Both the position numbers and the translations under genes were made by a program. Shown here one piece after another: positions 38,032 through 45,906 of a stretch of DNA of 64,000 bases. The notes under the pieces were generated by a model. That model searched no databases and was not told the DNA's origin. It worked only from the letters and a program-made list of their open reading frames with translations. How positions within the stretch are numbered: the stretch's first letter is position 1; every line of letters starts with the position of its first letter. The stretch comes from Thiocapsa sp. (GTDB lineage: Bacteria; Pseudomonadota; Gammaproteobacteria; Chromatiales; Chromatiaceae), in assembly GCF_018399035.1 (NCBI RefSeq), contig NZ_CP073760.1, positions 1,984,001-2,048,000 on the forward strand, read 5' to 3'.

Positions 38032-38700
38032 TCAGGCCGTCAACAACCGAAACAAGGCGTCATTGATGTAGTACAGCTCCCGTCCGATCCGCTGGGCGCG
38101 CAGCAGACCCAGGGATTCGAGGGTCTGGAGGTAGACGGACGCCGTCTGGCGCTTGGCGATGCCGCGCTCCTCCAGGAAGCGGATCTTGCAGTAGGGGTGC
38201 ATGAAGATGACCTCGATCAGATCCTTGCTGTAGATCTTCGGGGCCTGTTCGGACACCCGTGCCCGGGCTTGGGTCATCAGGTCCAGAATACCCAGCACCC
38301 GCTCCTGGGTCTGGCGGGCGGTGGTCTCCACGGCGTCCAGCAGGTAGGTCACCCAGGTCTGCCAGTCGCCGGCCTCGGTCACCCGGCGCAGCCCGGCGTA
38401 GTAGGCGCTCTTGTGGTGGATGATGTAGTGGGAGAGATAGAGCACCGGCAGCTCCAGCAGCCCCTGGTCCACCAGATAGAGGATGTTGAGGATGCGCCCG
38501 GTACGGCCGTTGCCGTCGACGAACGGGTGGATGGCCTCGAACTGATAGTGCAGCACCGCCAGCTTGATCAGCGGGTCGGTCCCGTCCTGCGCGTGCAGGT
38601 AGCGCTCCAGATTGGCCAGCTTGTCGCGGATCACCGCCTCGCCCTCGGGCGGGGTATAGATCACCTCGCCCCGGCTGTTGGCGATCTTGGTCCCCGGCAC
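38032..38700 (-). pseudogene. Fic-family protein, N-terminally truncated
   Basis: About 222 codons cover the Fic core with an intact catalytic motif I-H-P-F-V-D-G-N-G-R-T-G-R near residue 58 and a C-terminal winged-helix region (R-Q-T-A-S-V-Y-L-Q-T-L-E-S-L-G-L-L). The usual N-terminal 100 or so residues, with the inhibitory helix and target-binding part, are missing. A GTG at 38700 could start a short product. Upstream, 38790-38868 has a broken frame (D-E-T-A-Y-L-L-A-D-P-A-N) reminiscent of a Phd/YefM antitoxin end. That similarity is weak. Confidence 0.65.
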
Positions 38701-38868
38701 CCCGCATCCCGCACGAGCGCGAAGTCCGGACGCAGGGTCTCGCCCAACTCGGGCATGTTGGCTTCCAGACCCGCGGACAGGGTCTGGCCCTCCGCGAGTT
38801 GGCCGGATCAGCTAGGAGATAGGCCGTTTCGTCGGACTCGGCACTCATGTCGTTACCCACATTTTTAG

Positions 38869-39282
38869 AATCCTCTCACGGAGGCACGGAGACACGCCCC
38901 GACACGCCAATTGTGCCTTGCGCATACGATCGGCCGGAAGGGACGCCGGCGGTCGTCGCGAAGCGACGACATCCCCGGGATAGACGACTTGCAGTCGTCC
39001 TCTTCCGCCGCCCCGACCGCCCTCGGGATCGATTTCAACGCGACGCACTCGGGAACCGCGCTGAACGCGCTTCGGCCGGTTGTGCGGCGAGGCCCACCGG
39101 TCGTTCCTTTGCCGGAAACGGCCTTGACCTTAGAGCAGTGGGCGACTGAAGTCGCCCCCACATGCCGGTATATCCGTTCCCGGAAAAAAACTGAAGTATC
39201 TGTTTCTTATTTATCTTTCCTTGCATCTCAGTGTCTCCGTGAGAGAAATTCTCTCTTTCGAGAGATGGGTCAAGGTATGGGC
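38869..39282. repeat. Non-coding stretch with three short palindromes
   Basis: Three perfect or near-perfect palindromes occur: GTCGTCGCGAAGCGACGAC (38952-38970), GACGACTTGCAGTCGTC (38983-38999) and GTGGGCGACT...AGTCGCCCCCAC (39138-39161). They have the form of REP sequences. ORFs crossing them are repetitive and unconvincing. The stretch separates the truncated fic from the drmD relic. Confidence 0.55.
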
Positions 39283-39780
39283 TCAGTGACCACTCCGGGT
39301 GATCCGGAGCATCGCCCGGCGCGGGATGAGCCAGGTGACGGCGACCGGAAAGATGCGTGCACTGGGGTTCGCGAAGCGGGCGCGGATATGGTCGGACTCG
39401 CGCTGGATCTCGTCCGGGATCTCTTTGAGACGGCGACGCAGTGCCGCGAGGTCGCGCTCGCGCTGCTGCTGGCCGGGCTCGTCGTCGCCCAGATCGAGCA
39501 GGAGCTGGGGGCCGTCCTTGCGGTCCAGCTCGGCCTGGATGGCACGGTGCAGCTCGGTCATCACGGTCTTGAGCTTGTTCGCTTCCTTCTCGGCCAGCTC
39601 GTCGAGGTTTTTCTCCAGGTTCTTGGTGCGCTCGACTCGGCGGGCTTCCAGCGCGGCCAGCAGGGCGTCGCGGTGCCTGGGCCAGAGGGCCTGGAAGCGT
39701 TCCTCGATGGCCGGCGGCGCGGGGGTATCGGTCGCTGCGGCGAGCGCGGCCTTGGTGTCACCGACGTTGAGACGGCTCAA
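39283..39780 (-). pseudogene. drmD: DISARM DrmD (SNF2 helicase) C-terminal relic
   Basis: DrmD is the SNF2-like ATPase of class 1 DISARM. About 165 codons remain, almost entirely charged helix (E-K-N-L-D-E-L-A-E-K-E-A-N-K) followed by R-D-L-A-A-L-R-R-R-L-K-E-I-P-D-E-I and a final A-R-I-F-P-V-A-V-T-W-L-I-P strand. I recognise this as the tail of DISARM SNF2 proteins. The whole helicase part is missing; the frame begins exactly at the right-end iterons. Order drmD-(fic, uma2)-drmA-drmB-drmC matches class 1. Confidence 0.6.
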
Positions 39781-39872
39781 ATCTGAAAATAGCTTTTCCG
39801 TCAGGTTCCCGCATAATCAGTCATAGAATCTAGAAATAGCCCCCTGATCTGGCAGCAAATCTGAACATAGGC
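39778..39872 (+). repeat. Right-end iterons flanking the DISARM relic
   Basis: Three related 15-mers: CAAATCTGAAAATAGC (39778-39793), GAATCTAGAAATAGC (39826-39840) and CAAATCTGAACATAGG (39856-39871), the last preceded by GGCAG. They are inverted relative to the pair at 35378-35423, so together they look like multi-repeat ends of one element. The rest of the gap to 40051 is AT-rich and probably carries the promoter of the PHP-ATPase operon. Confidence 0.6.
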
Positions 39873-40051
39873 CGCCGACGAGACTGAATCAGCGTGAGGA
39901 TTTTTCTGGTATATCATTGGTTTTTATGATGTTGCAATCTGTAGATTGCTGTGGAGTTACGCCGAGCTCGGACGCGCGGGCCAGTTCAAGTCATCATTGC
40001 CCCTCGCTGGAGCAAACGCGAGCGGAAGGCATACGACGCTAGGAAGACGCC

Positions 40052-42826
40052 ATGACACTGGACCCAACGGAACGCTGGCACGACGAAGTACCGGGAACCC
40101 GCTGGTTTCGCGCGGATCTCCACCTGCACACGATCGACGATCCCGATGTGGAGCTGCCGCCGGGGATCGCGGGCAACCGGGACGCCCCCGTCGTGCTGCG
40201 CGCTTATGCCGGCCATTTTCTCGACGCCGCGGTCGAGCAAGGTATCGAAGTCCTTGGCCTAACGCCCCACTCGGCGAGCATCGATCACGGCGTGTCAGCC
40301 GCGTGGACCATTGTCCAGACTTGGCAGAATGATCACCACATCGCTTCCGGACGGCCCTATCGGGACCTCATCTATGCGGTGTATCCCGGCTTCGAGCCTA
40401 ATTTCGCCGACGGCCAAAAGGGTATCCACCTGATCTTTCTTTTCGATCCGACGATCGGGAAGCGCGCCTATCTCGATGCCTTCAACGGAATCATGGGAGC
40501 TCGACCTGCTTACGAAGGCTTGAAGCTGAACCTGACACAGAAGCGTCCTGCCGAGGCATTCAAGGAGCTCGACGCAGCAAAAGCGATCGGGCGACAACAT
40601 TACGTTGTCGTCGCGGCACACCCATTACGGGAGAATGGGCTCCTTTCTCGCCCCGACCACGACATCGCGGACCTTGCCGGAGGCCGCATCCATGCTGCGG
40701 AGCTCCGGAGGGACAGGACCCTTGACGAGGACTTAGCCGACAGCGGAAAGCTACGGCATGCTTTCGAGAAAGGGAGAGTCGCCCTTTACCACACGAGCGA
40801 CGCCATTCGGTTGGCAGACCCCGGCACAGTGCCGACAGACAGGGCCCTGGGTTATCGCTTCGTCCAACTCAAACTCGCGAGTCCGACCCTGGAGGCGTTG
40901 CGCCAAGCCTTGCTCGGCCGGGACTCCAGGTTGCGTATTCCCTATATCCGTGACTCGGCGGGCCGGTTCATCATCGATCCGGCTCTGCCGGTAGCGCTGC
41001 CGCACGGCGCTGCCGCGCGCCCATGGATTCGGGAGATCCGCATCCAAGGCGGGACGTCCTTCCTGCGCGACCAAACCTTTCGGCTCAGCCCCGACCTGAC
41101 CTGCGTCATCGGCGGGAGCATGACGGGAAAGTCGACCCTGCTCGACGGGCTGCGACTCCTGATGGGTGGTGATGGCGCGATGCCCGACCGCGGCACGACG
41201 GTCGGCCGGGATGCCTTATCGCGCGCCCGAGATCGTTTCTTGTCCGGGAATCCAACCATCAACCTGGAAAGCCCGGCCGGCGATCTGACCCTTCCGGTTG
41301 CGGAACGCGTCAGTCCTCGCTTCTTCTCGCAAGGAGAGCTCAAAAGCCTCGCGGACGACGATGACGGCATCGAGCACCTCCTGTTTCATCTCGTCCCCGG
41401 GCGTGCATCCGAGCTGTTGGCGCAGCGCAATGAGCTCTTGGAGCTGGATCAGCGGCTGACGACAGCAGTCGGTCGGCTGACTCGGCTTCAAGAGCAGGTC
41501 GCAGAGGCTGGTCAGGAGTTTCAGCGCGCCGCTGCCGCGCGCGCGGCGATGAAGCAATTCGAGCAAGCCGGAACAGACGCCTTGCCTCCCACTCAGCAGG
41601 ATGCCGCGCGCTCGGCGACCTTCCTGAGCGACATCGGCGCGTGCGCCGCGGGCGCGCAGGCGCTGGCGGAGGAGATTGCATCGCTCACCCTGCCGACGAT
41701 CAACGGCGAGCCGATCGCGGAGAATGTCGTGCGTCTCGACGCCGAGTCCGCCATGAGCCCCGCCGAGTTATTAGCCGCTGCCGTGGAACAGGTCGCCGCG
41801 GTCGTCGGCACCCTGGGGGCACTAGAAACGCTGGCCACCTCGGCCAATCAGGAGGCCATCGGCCGCTTGAGTCGATTGACCGAAGAGATCCAAGCCGCGC
41901 TCGTCGCGGCGGGACGGAGCGCCTCGGATTTGAACCAGTTCGATGCCTATGCCCGCGCAGCACAGCACTACGACAGCTTCATGGCCGTCGTAGAAGAGAA
42001 GCAGGACGATCTTGCCAAGGCGAGGAACAGCTTTGATGCCGACTCGACGAGGCGAGACGCGCTGGTCACCGAGCACCGGGAAGCGATTCAAGGGATCTGC
42101 AACGAGGTGGAAGCGCGCTTTGGCGGGCGCGTTTTGGTCGCCATCGACGAAGAAGGACGGCGCGGCCCGATTGAGTCATGGATTCTGGGTCTCAAGCACC
42201 AAGGCATGACCCGGTGGTGGAATGGCGACGGTGCTCGGAGCGCGACCGCCACGGCGCTTCGGGAGCTTGTGGTCGCCGTCGCGAGCAATGACGATGAGCA
42301 AGTACTGCAGATCACCAACCGGCTGGGCATGTCGGATGCCATCGCACGGACGGTCTTGGAGCATCTGGCCCCCTGGAAGCGCCAATTGGAGATCCGGGCA
42401 CTGCGAAACCCGGACCGATATCGTATCCAATGGGTCGAGGACGGACAGACGAAAGACTTGAGTCAGCTCTCGGGCGGTCGACGCGTCGCCGTACTGCTCT
42501 CGTTGATCCTTGAAAGCGACGATTCGACGCCCTTGTTCGTCGACCAACCGGAAGACGAGTTGGACAATCGATTCCTGAACGACACGATTATCCCGGCGCT
42601 GCATCGTCTGAAGGGCAAGCGGCAGGTCGTCTTCGCCACCCATAGTGCAAATCTGGTGGTCAACGGCGACGCCGATCAAGTGATCGCACTGGAAGCGGAT
42701 GCCGAGCGTGGGCGAATCGATGTCTGCGGGGCCATCGAAGTCCCTGAAGTTCGCGAGGCGATCGTGCGAACGCTTGATGGCGGTGCCGACGCCTTTCGAT
42801 TGCGCCGCAAGAAGTATGGGTACTGA
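40052..42826 (+). CDS. PHP-domain/SMC-like ATPase (TrlF-like), putative defence protein
   Basis: The 924-residue protein joins an N-terminal PHP phosphoesterase domain (about 1-310; metal motif A-D-L-H-L-H-T at 22-28, T-P-H-S-A-S-I-D-H near 72 and A-A-H-P-L near 190) to an ABC/SMC-type ATPase. The Walker A is G-G-S-M-T-G-K-S-T near residue 353. Coiled coils fill about 450-700. The signature L-S-G-G-R-R is near 808, Walker B L-F-V-D-Q-P-E-D-E near 828 and H-loop A-T-H-S-A-N near 865. All motifs look intact, so nuclease or phosphatase activity gated by ATP is plausible. AGGAAG precedes the ATG. It forms an operon with the next gene (9-bp gap). Confidence 0.85.
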   Translation: MTLDPTERWHDEVPGTRWFRADLHLHTIDDPDVELPPGIAGNRDAPVVLRAYAGHFLDAAVEQGIEVLGLTPHSASIDHGVSAAWTIVQTWQNDHHIASGRPYRDLIYAVYPGFEPNFADGQKGIHLIFLFDPTIGKRAYLDAFNGIMGARPAYEGLKLNLTQKRPAEAFKELDAAKAIGRQHYVVVAAHPLRENGLLSRPDHDIADLAGGRIHAAELRRDRTLDEDLADSGKLRHAFEKGRVALYHTSDAIRLADPGTVPTDRALGYRFVQLKLASPTLEALRQALLGRDSRLRIPYIRDSAGRFIIDPALPVALPHGAAARPWIREIRIQGGTSFLRDQTFRLSPDLTCVIGGSMTGKSTLLDGLRLLMGGDGAMPDRGTTVGRDALSRARDRFLSGNPTINLESPAGDLTLPVAERVSPRFFSQGELKSLADDDDGIEHLLFHLVPGRASELLAQRNELLELDQRLTTAVGRLTRLQEQVAEAGQEFQRAAAARAAMKQFEQAGTDALPPTQQDAARSATFLSDIGACAAGAQALAEEIASLTLPTINGEPIAENVVRLDAESAMSPAELLAAAVEQVAAVVGTLGALETLATSANQEAIGRLSRLTEEIQAALVAAGRSASDLNQFDAYARAAQHYDSFMAVVEEKQDDLAKARNSFDADSTRRDALVTEHREAIQGICNEVEARFGGRVLVAIDEEGRRGPIESWILGLKHQGMTRWWNGDGARSATATALRELVVAVASNDDEQVLQITNRLGMSDAIARTVLEHLAPWKRQLEIRALRNPDRYRIQWVEDGQTKDLSQLSGGRRVAVLLSLILESDDSTPLFVDQPEDELDNRFLNDTIIPALHRLKGKRQVVFATHSANLVVNGDADQVIALEADAERGRIDVCGAIEVPEVREAIVRTLDGGADAFRLRRKKYGY

Positions 42827-42835
42827 GAGGACGAT

Positions 42836-44029
42836 ATGGACTGGTTTGAAGTCCTGCAAAGGATCCAAAACGGCGAGGACGAGCATACGGAGTTGGGGCG
42901 GTTCCGTTCCTTCTCGGAGAAGGATTGGCAGAAGGCCGCGTGTGCCTTTGCCAATTCGGAAGGTGGCCTGATCGTCCTCGGCGTCACCGACGATCGCGTC
43001 ATCGACGGCGTGCCGATGGACGCCGAGCAGGTTCAGGAACGCTTGAGCAGCGGACTCCGCGGGGCCCTCTCCGCTCCGATACAGGCCCGCTTGGGCAGTC
43101 ATCGGGATCCCAACGGCTGGGTCCATTGGATCGAGGTCGCCGCCATGCGTGGTCCTGAACCGCTGCAATATCAGGGACGTGTCTACGTCAGACGCGGACG
43201 GGCCAACGATCAACCATCGACCTCCGAGTTGCAGGAGCTCTACAACGTCTTCGGCTTGGTTTTTACCGAGGAGCGCGTCGTACCCGGAAGCGGTCTCGAC
43301 GACATCGAGCCGTCGGTATTCCGCGACTACATGCGTCGCAAGGGTGTCGATATCGAGCGCGAGCCCAGACTCGATCTGGAGATCGATCTCTTCAACCGCG
43401 AAGTGCTCGGACGCGATTTCGATGGAACCCTGCGGGCGACCCTCTTTGGACTCCTATGCTTCGGCAAGTCCCCCCAGGCATTCCCGCCGACACAGAATCT
43501 GTGGACCGATCTCGTCGCCTACGCGGGGAATGATCGAGGCGACGAGGTGCTGCTTGCCGGCGAAGCGCGTGGCCGCTTGGACGAGCAGGTCGCGCGCGCC
43601 GAAGACTGGCTGAAATCGCTGGGCCGACATGAGCGATACTCGGGCATGCAGCGCGCCGATCTGTGGTCGGTCCCGCTGCCCGCGTTCCGGGAATGTGTCG
43701 TCAACGCCGTTGCTCACCGGGACTATTCAATTCTAGGAAGCCGAGTGCTGGTGGAAATCTTTGACGAGCGGATCGTCGTCACCAGTCCCGGCGCACTGCC
43801 GAACCACAAACGACCCGAATCCGTGCTCGCGGGAGGCACACCACGCTCCCGCAACGAGTCAATGGCCAATGTCCTGTTCGATCTCGGCCTGATGGAGCAA
43901 CGCGGCAGCGGCTACCCCAGGATCACGCGCGCAATGCGACAGTTCAATGGGACCGATCCGCAGTTGGATCAGGATCGCGAGGAGCGCTGGGTGAGGGTTA
44001 CCCTTTGGAGAGTGCCGCCTGGCTCTTAA
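42836..44029 (+). CDS. AlbA_2/Schlafen-domain protein with HATPase-like C-terminus
   Basis: The 397-residue protein has an N-terminal AlbA_2 domain (about 5-130; E-H-T-E-L-G-R-F near 15, C-A-F-A-N-S-E-G-G-L-I-V-L-G-V near 37, Y-V-R-R-G near 120), linked to the RNA-cleaving fold of Schlafen proteins. It is followed by a helical linker and a C-terminal ATPase-like domain (C-V-V-N-A-V-A-H-R-D-Y near 285, E-I-F-D-E-R-I-V-V-T-S-P-G near 305, Q-R-G-S-G-Y-P near 355). It directly follows the PHP-ATPase gene. A regulator or effector role in a two-gene defence unit is inferred. Confidence 0.85.
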   Translation: MDWFEVLQRIQNGEDEHTELGRFRSFSEKDWQKAACAFANSEGGLIVLGVTDDRVIDGVPMDAEQVQERLSSGLRGALSAPIQARLGSHRDPNGWVHWIEVAAMRGPEPLQYQGRVYVRRGRANDQPSTSELQELYNVFGLVFTEERVVPGSGLDDIEPSVFRDYMRRKGVDIEREPRLDLEIDLFNREVLGRDFDGTLRATLFGLLCFGKSPQAFPPTQNLWTDLVAYAGNDRGDEVLLAGEARGRLDEQVARAEDWLKSLGRHERYSGMQRADLWSVPLPAFRECVVNAVAHRDYSILGSRVLVEIFDERIVVTSPGALPNHKRPESVLAGGTPRSRNESMANVLFDLGLMEQRGSGYPRITRAMRQFNGTDPQLDQDREERWVRVTLWRVPPGS

Positions 44030-44139
44030 CGGCGCACTCGAATTCCTTAGGCATCCAGCCACCAGGTCGGGAGCCGGAGCCAGAGGATGCCTGGACAAGC
44101 GCCGGGCCAGCCGGAATCGAGTACCCTGTCACCGAAACT

Positions 44140-44244
44140 CCTTCCCCTGGATGTCCGAGGTGCTCGATCTCAAAAAGGAAAAGAACTTCTTCGAGACGCC
44201 GGTCACGGAGTATCTAACGGGTGGTGCGTTGAATTGGGATTAAA
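44140..44244 (+). repeat. nrdB': Right copy of nrdB 3'-end direct repeat
   Basis: This repeats nrdB 35203-35307 with about 6 changes in 105 bp and keeps the nrdB frame to the stop ([10 protein letters not shown] to G-A-L-N-W-D). No start or upstream nrdB sequence accompanies it. Just past the stop, TAAACCGCGT (44241-44250) begins, the terminus of the dispersed repeat family. A hairpin AGGCATCC/GGATGCCT (44049-44056, 44085-44092) lies upstream, after the AlbA gene. Confidence 0.85.
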
Positions 44245-44254
44245 CCGCGTTTTG

Positions 44255-45030
44255 GTGCGGCAACAGGATCTGACCCGCTTGGGCTTTCGCTTCGGCATCA
44301 ACGGGCCGCATGCCGCGCGCACAATAATGTTGGATGACTTGCGGGTGCTGATCGCCCACACGCCAAGCGGGGCGACGCGTCAGGACTACGCGACGGCGAT
44401 CGTCGCCGAGAACCTTTTAGGCAAGTCGACCAGGAAGGCACGCGAGTTGTCGCTCCGGCATCTCGCCACGCTCTATGGTCTCGACCCCGCCAATCCGTTG
44501 TTTCGGGCCCTTCGCCGTCTCTGGTCGTCGGATACGGCGGCGCAGCCTCTGCTTGCCCTGACTGTGGCCCTCGCCCGCGATCCGCTGCTGCGTGCATCGC
44601 AACGCTTCATCCTGTCCCGCCCCATCGGTGCGCCGGTGCCGCGCGAGGATGTCGAAGCCTTCCTGGCCGAGACCTTCCCCGATCGGTTCAGCCCCGCGTC
44701 GCTCAAGTCATTTGCGCAGAACATCGCCGGCACCTGGACCGCGGCTGGCTTTCTGCACGGACACCGGGGCAAGACCCGATCGCGCCCCGAGGTTCGTGCC
44801 GAGGCTGTCGCGCTCGGTCTGTTCGTTGGTTATCTGGAAGGCCGTACGGGGCAGCGGCTCTTCTCCTCGGAGTGGGTGTCGCTGTTCGACGGCATGCCGG
44901 AGGAGGTGGACGCCTTAGCCGACAGTGCGGCACATCGAGGACGACTCGTCGTCTTGAACGCGGGCGGTGTAAAGGAAGTAAGATTCCCCGGCTATCTGAG
45001 TGCCGAGGAAGAACAGATCAGACAAGACGG
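44255..45030 (+). pseudogene. brxA: BREX BrxA (DUF1819), stop lost
   Basis: BrxA is a small DNA-binding BREX protein. From the GTG at 44255 the frame gives F-R-F-G-I-N-G-P-H-A-A-R-T-I-M-L-D-D-L, then R-F-S-P-A-S-L-K-S-F-A-Q-N-I-A-G-T-W, then V-R-F-P-G-Y-L-S-A-E-E-E-Q-I, which I recognise as the DUF1819 core to near its end. After about 45025 the frame stays open to 45388 only because it runs over brxB in another phase. The brxA stop and the brxB start thus appear deleted. An intact N-terminus is uncertain because the gene abuts the nrdB-end repeat. Confidence 0.65.
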
Positions 45031-45425
45031 CGCAAGCCGGCAAGCGCTGGCTGCTGATCGACCTGACGAACGCCTTTCCCGAATGGATGATGGCGCAGGA
45101 GTACCGCGACGCCTACTTCGAGAGCCCGGACGACCTGGCCGGCTATCAGACCGGCGAGCTGAGCGAATTTATCGCCGACCTCATCGCCAGGCTCAAGATT
45201 CGCATCGAGGCGGAAAGCGGCCCGGAGACGGTCGTCGCGCTGCTGGGCGTCGGCACCTTGTTTGGCCTGGCGCGCGTGTCGACCCTGGTCGAGGGCATCA
45301 AGGAGTCTGTCACCGGACGGCTCTTGGTGTTCTTTCCGGGCGAGCACCACCCCGAGCACCACAGCTACCGCCTGCTCGACGCGCGTGACGGCTGGAATTA
45401 CCTCGCCGTGCCGTTGCAGGCTTAA
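45000..45425 (+). pseudogene. brxB: BREX BrxB (DUF1788), N-terminally truncated
   Basis: The frame gives W-L-L-I-D-L-T-N-A-F-P-E-W-M, then V-V-A-L-L-G-V-G-T-L-F-G, then G-R-L-L-V-F-F-P-G-E-H, then L-L-D-A-R-D-G-W-N-Y-L-A-V-P-L, a DUF1788 protein from roughly residue 50 to the end. The usual N-terminal 45-50 residues are absent; a GTG at 45000 would start inside brxA. BrxB is an essential core protein of BREX-1-like systems. Its TAA stop is formed by the first bases of repeat copy E (TTAAACCGCG). Confidence 0.7.
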
Positions 45426-45849
45426 ACCGCGCCCATCGCGGTATGCGATGTTTTTGGATGGGATCGGGCCAGGCAGAAGTGACGTGCGCTGGAGCTGGCG
45501 CGGTTTAAGATATTAAAAGTCTATTATTTTAGACCGCGCCCCAGCTAAGGGCCGTGGATGGACTTAGGCGATTTCCGGAGAATCTCGCACCAGTTTGAAA
45601 AAGTCACCTTGTCGTAGCCACCAAGGATCTGCGACAACCTGTGGGTCGGACTTCAGTCCGACCAGTCGGTATCGCCTTACCTTGATGAGCGCGTCGGACT
45701 GAAGTCCGACCCACAGGGGATACCTGATGCGTTCGTGTCGGACTGAAGTCCGACCCACAGCGCCTGGCTTCGCAGGTATAGGCGTTTCCGGGAATCGTCT
45801 GAACGTCAAGCTCACTCGAAAGGGAGCCTCTCGCTGTGGACGCGGCTTA
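45422..45849 (+). repeat. TAAACCGCG element, copy E (expanded unit 2)
   Basis: Unit 1 is complete: TTAAACCGCGCC (45422-45433), conserved core TTTTTGGATGGGATCGG, GGCGCGGTTTAA (45497-45508). After the AT linker, unit 2 opens with TTAGACCGCGCC (45529) but closes only at GGACGCGGCTTA (45838-45849), so it is about 320 bp instead of 87. The extra cargo includes three 18-bp palindromes and two TAGGCGATTTCC-type motifs. It fills the gap between the brxB and brxC relics. Confidence 0.7.
45645..45754. repeat. Triplicate 18-bp palindrome
   Basis: GTCGGACTTCAGTCCGAC (45645-45662) and its inverse GTCGGACTGAAGTCCGAC (45693-45710 and 45737-45754) occur three times in 110 bp, each flanked by GTGG or CCAC. 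They are probably REP-type transcripts or binding sites; function unknown. Confidence 0.7.
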
Positions 45850-45906
45850 GGGCCGACTCGACAGCCGGCAGACAGGCAGGCAGCCGCTTCTACATGGAGA
45901 TCCACG

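Noticed and set aside
35391..38066. 891-codon plus-strand frame opposite the DISARM relic
   Set aside because: It is antisense to drm genes and uma2 and shows no motif; long antisense frames are expected at this GC content.
38790..38868. Possible Phd/YefM antitoxin fragment upstream of the truncated fic
   Set aside because: Only a dozen residues (D-E-T-A-Y-L-L-A-D-P-A-N) look similar and the frame breaks at once, so it is mentioned but not annotated as a gene.
44049..44092. Integron attC-like site between the AlbA gene and the nrdB-end copy
   Set aside because: It is a single 8-bp stem without the paired R/L boxes of attC; more likely a simple hairpin.
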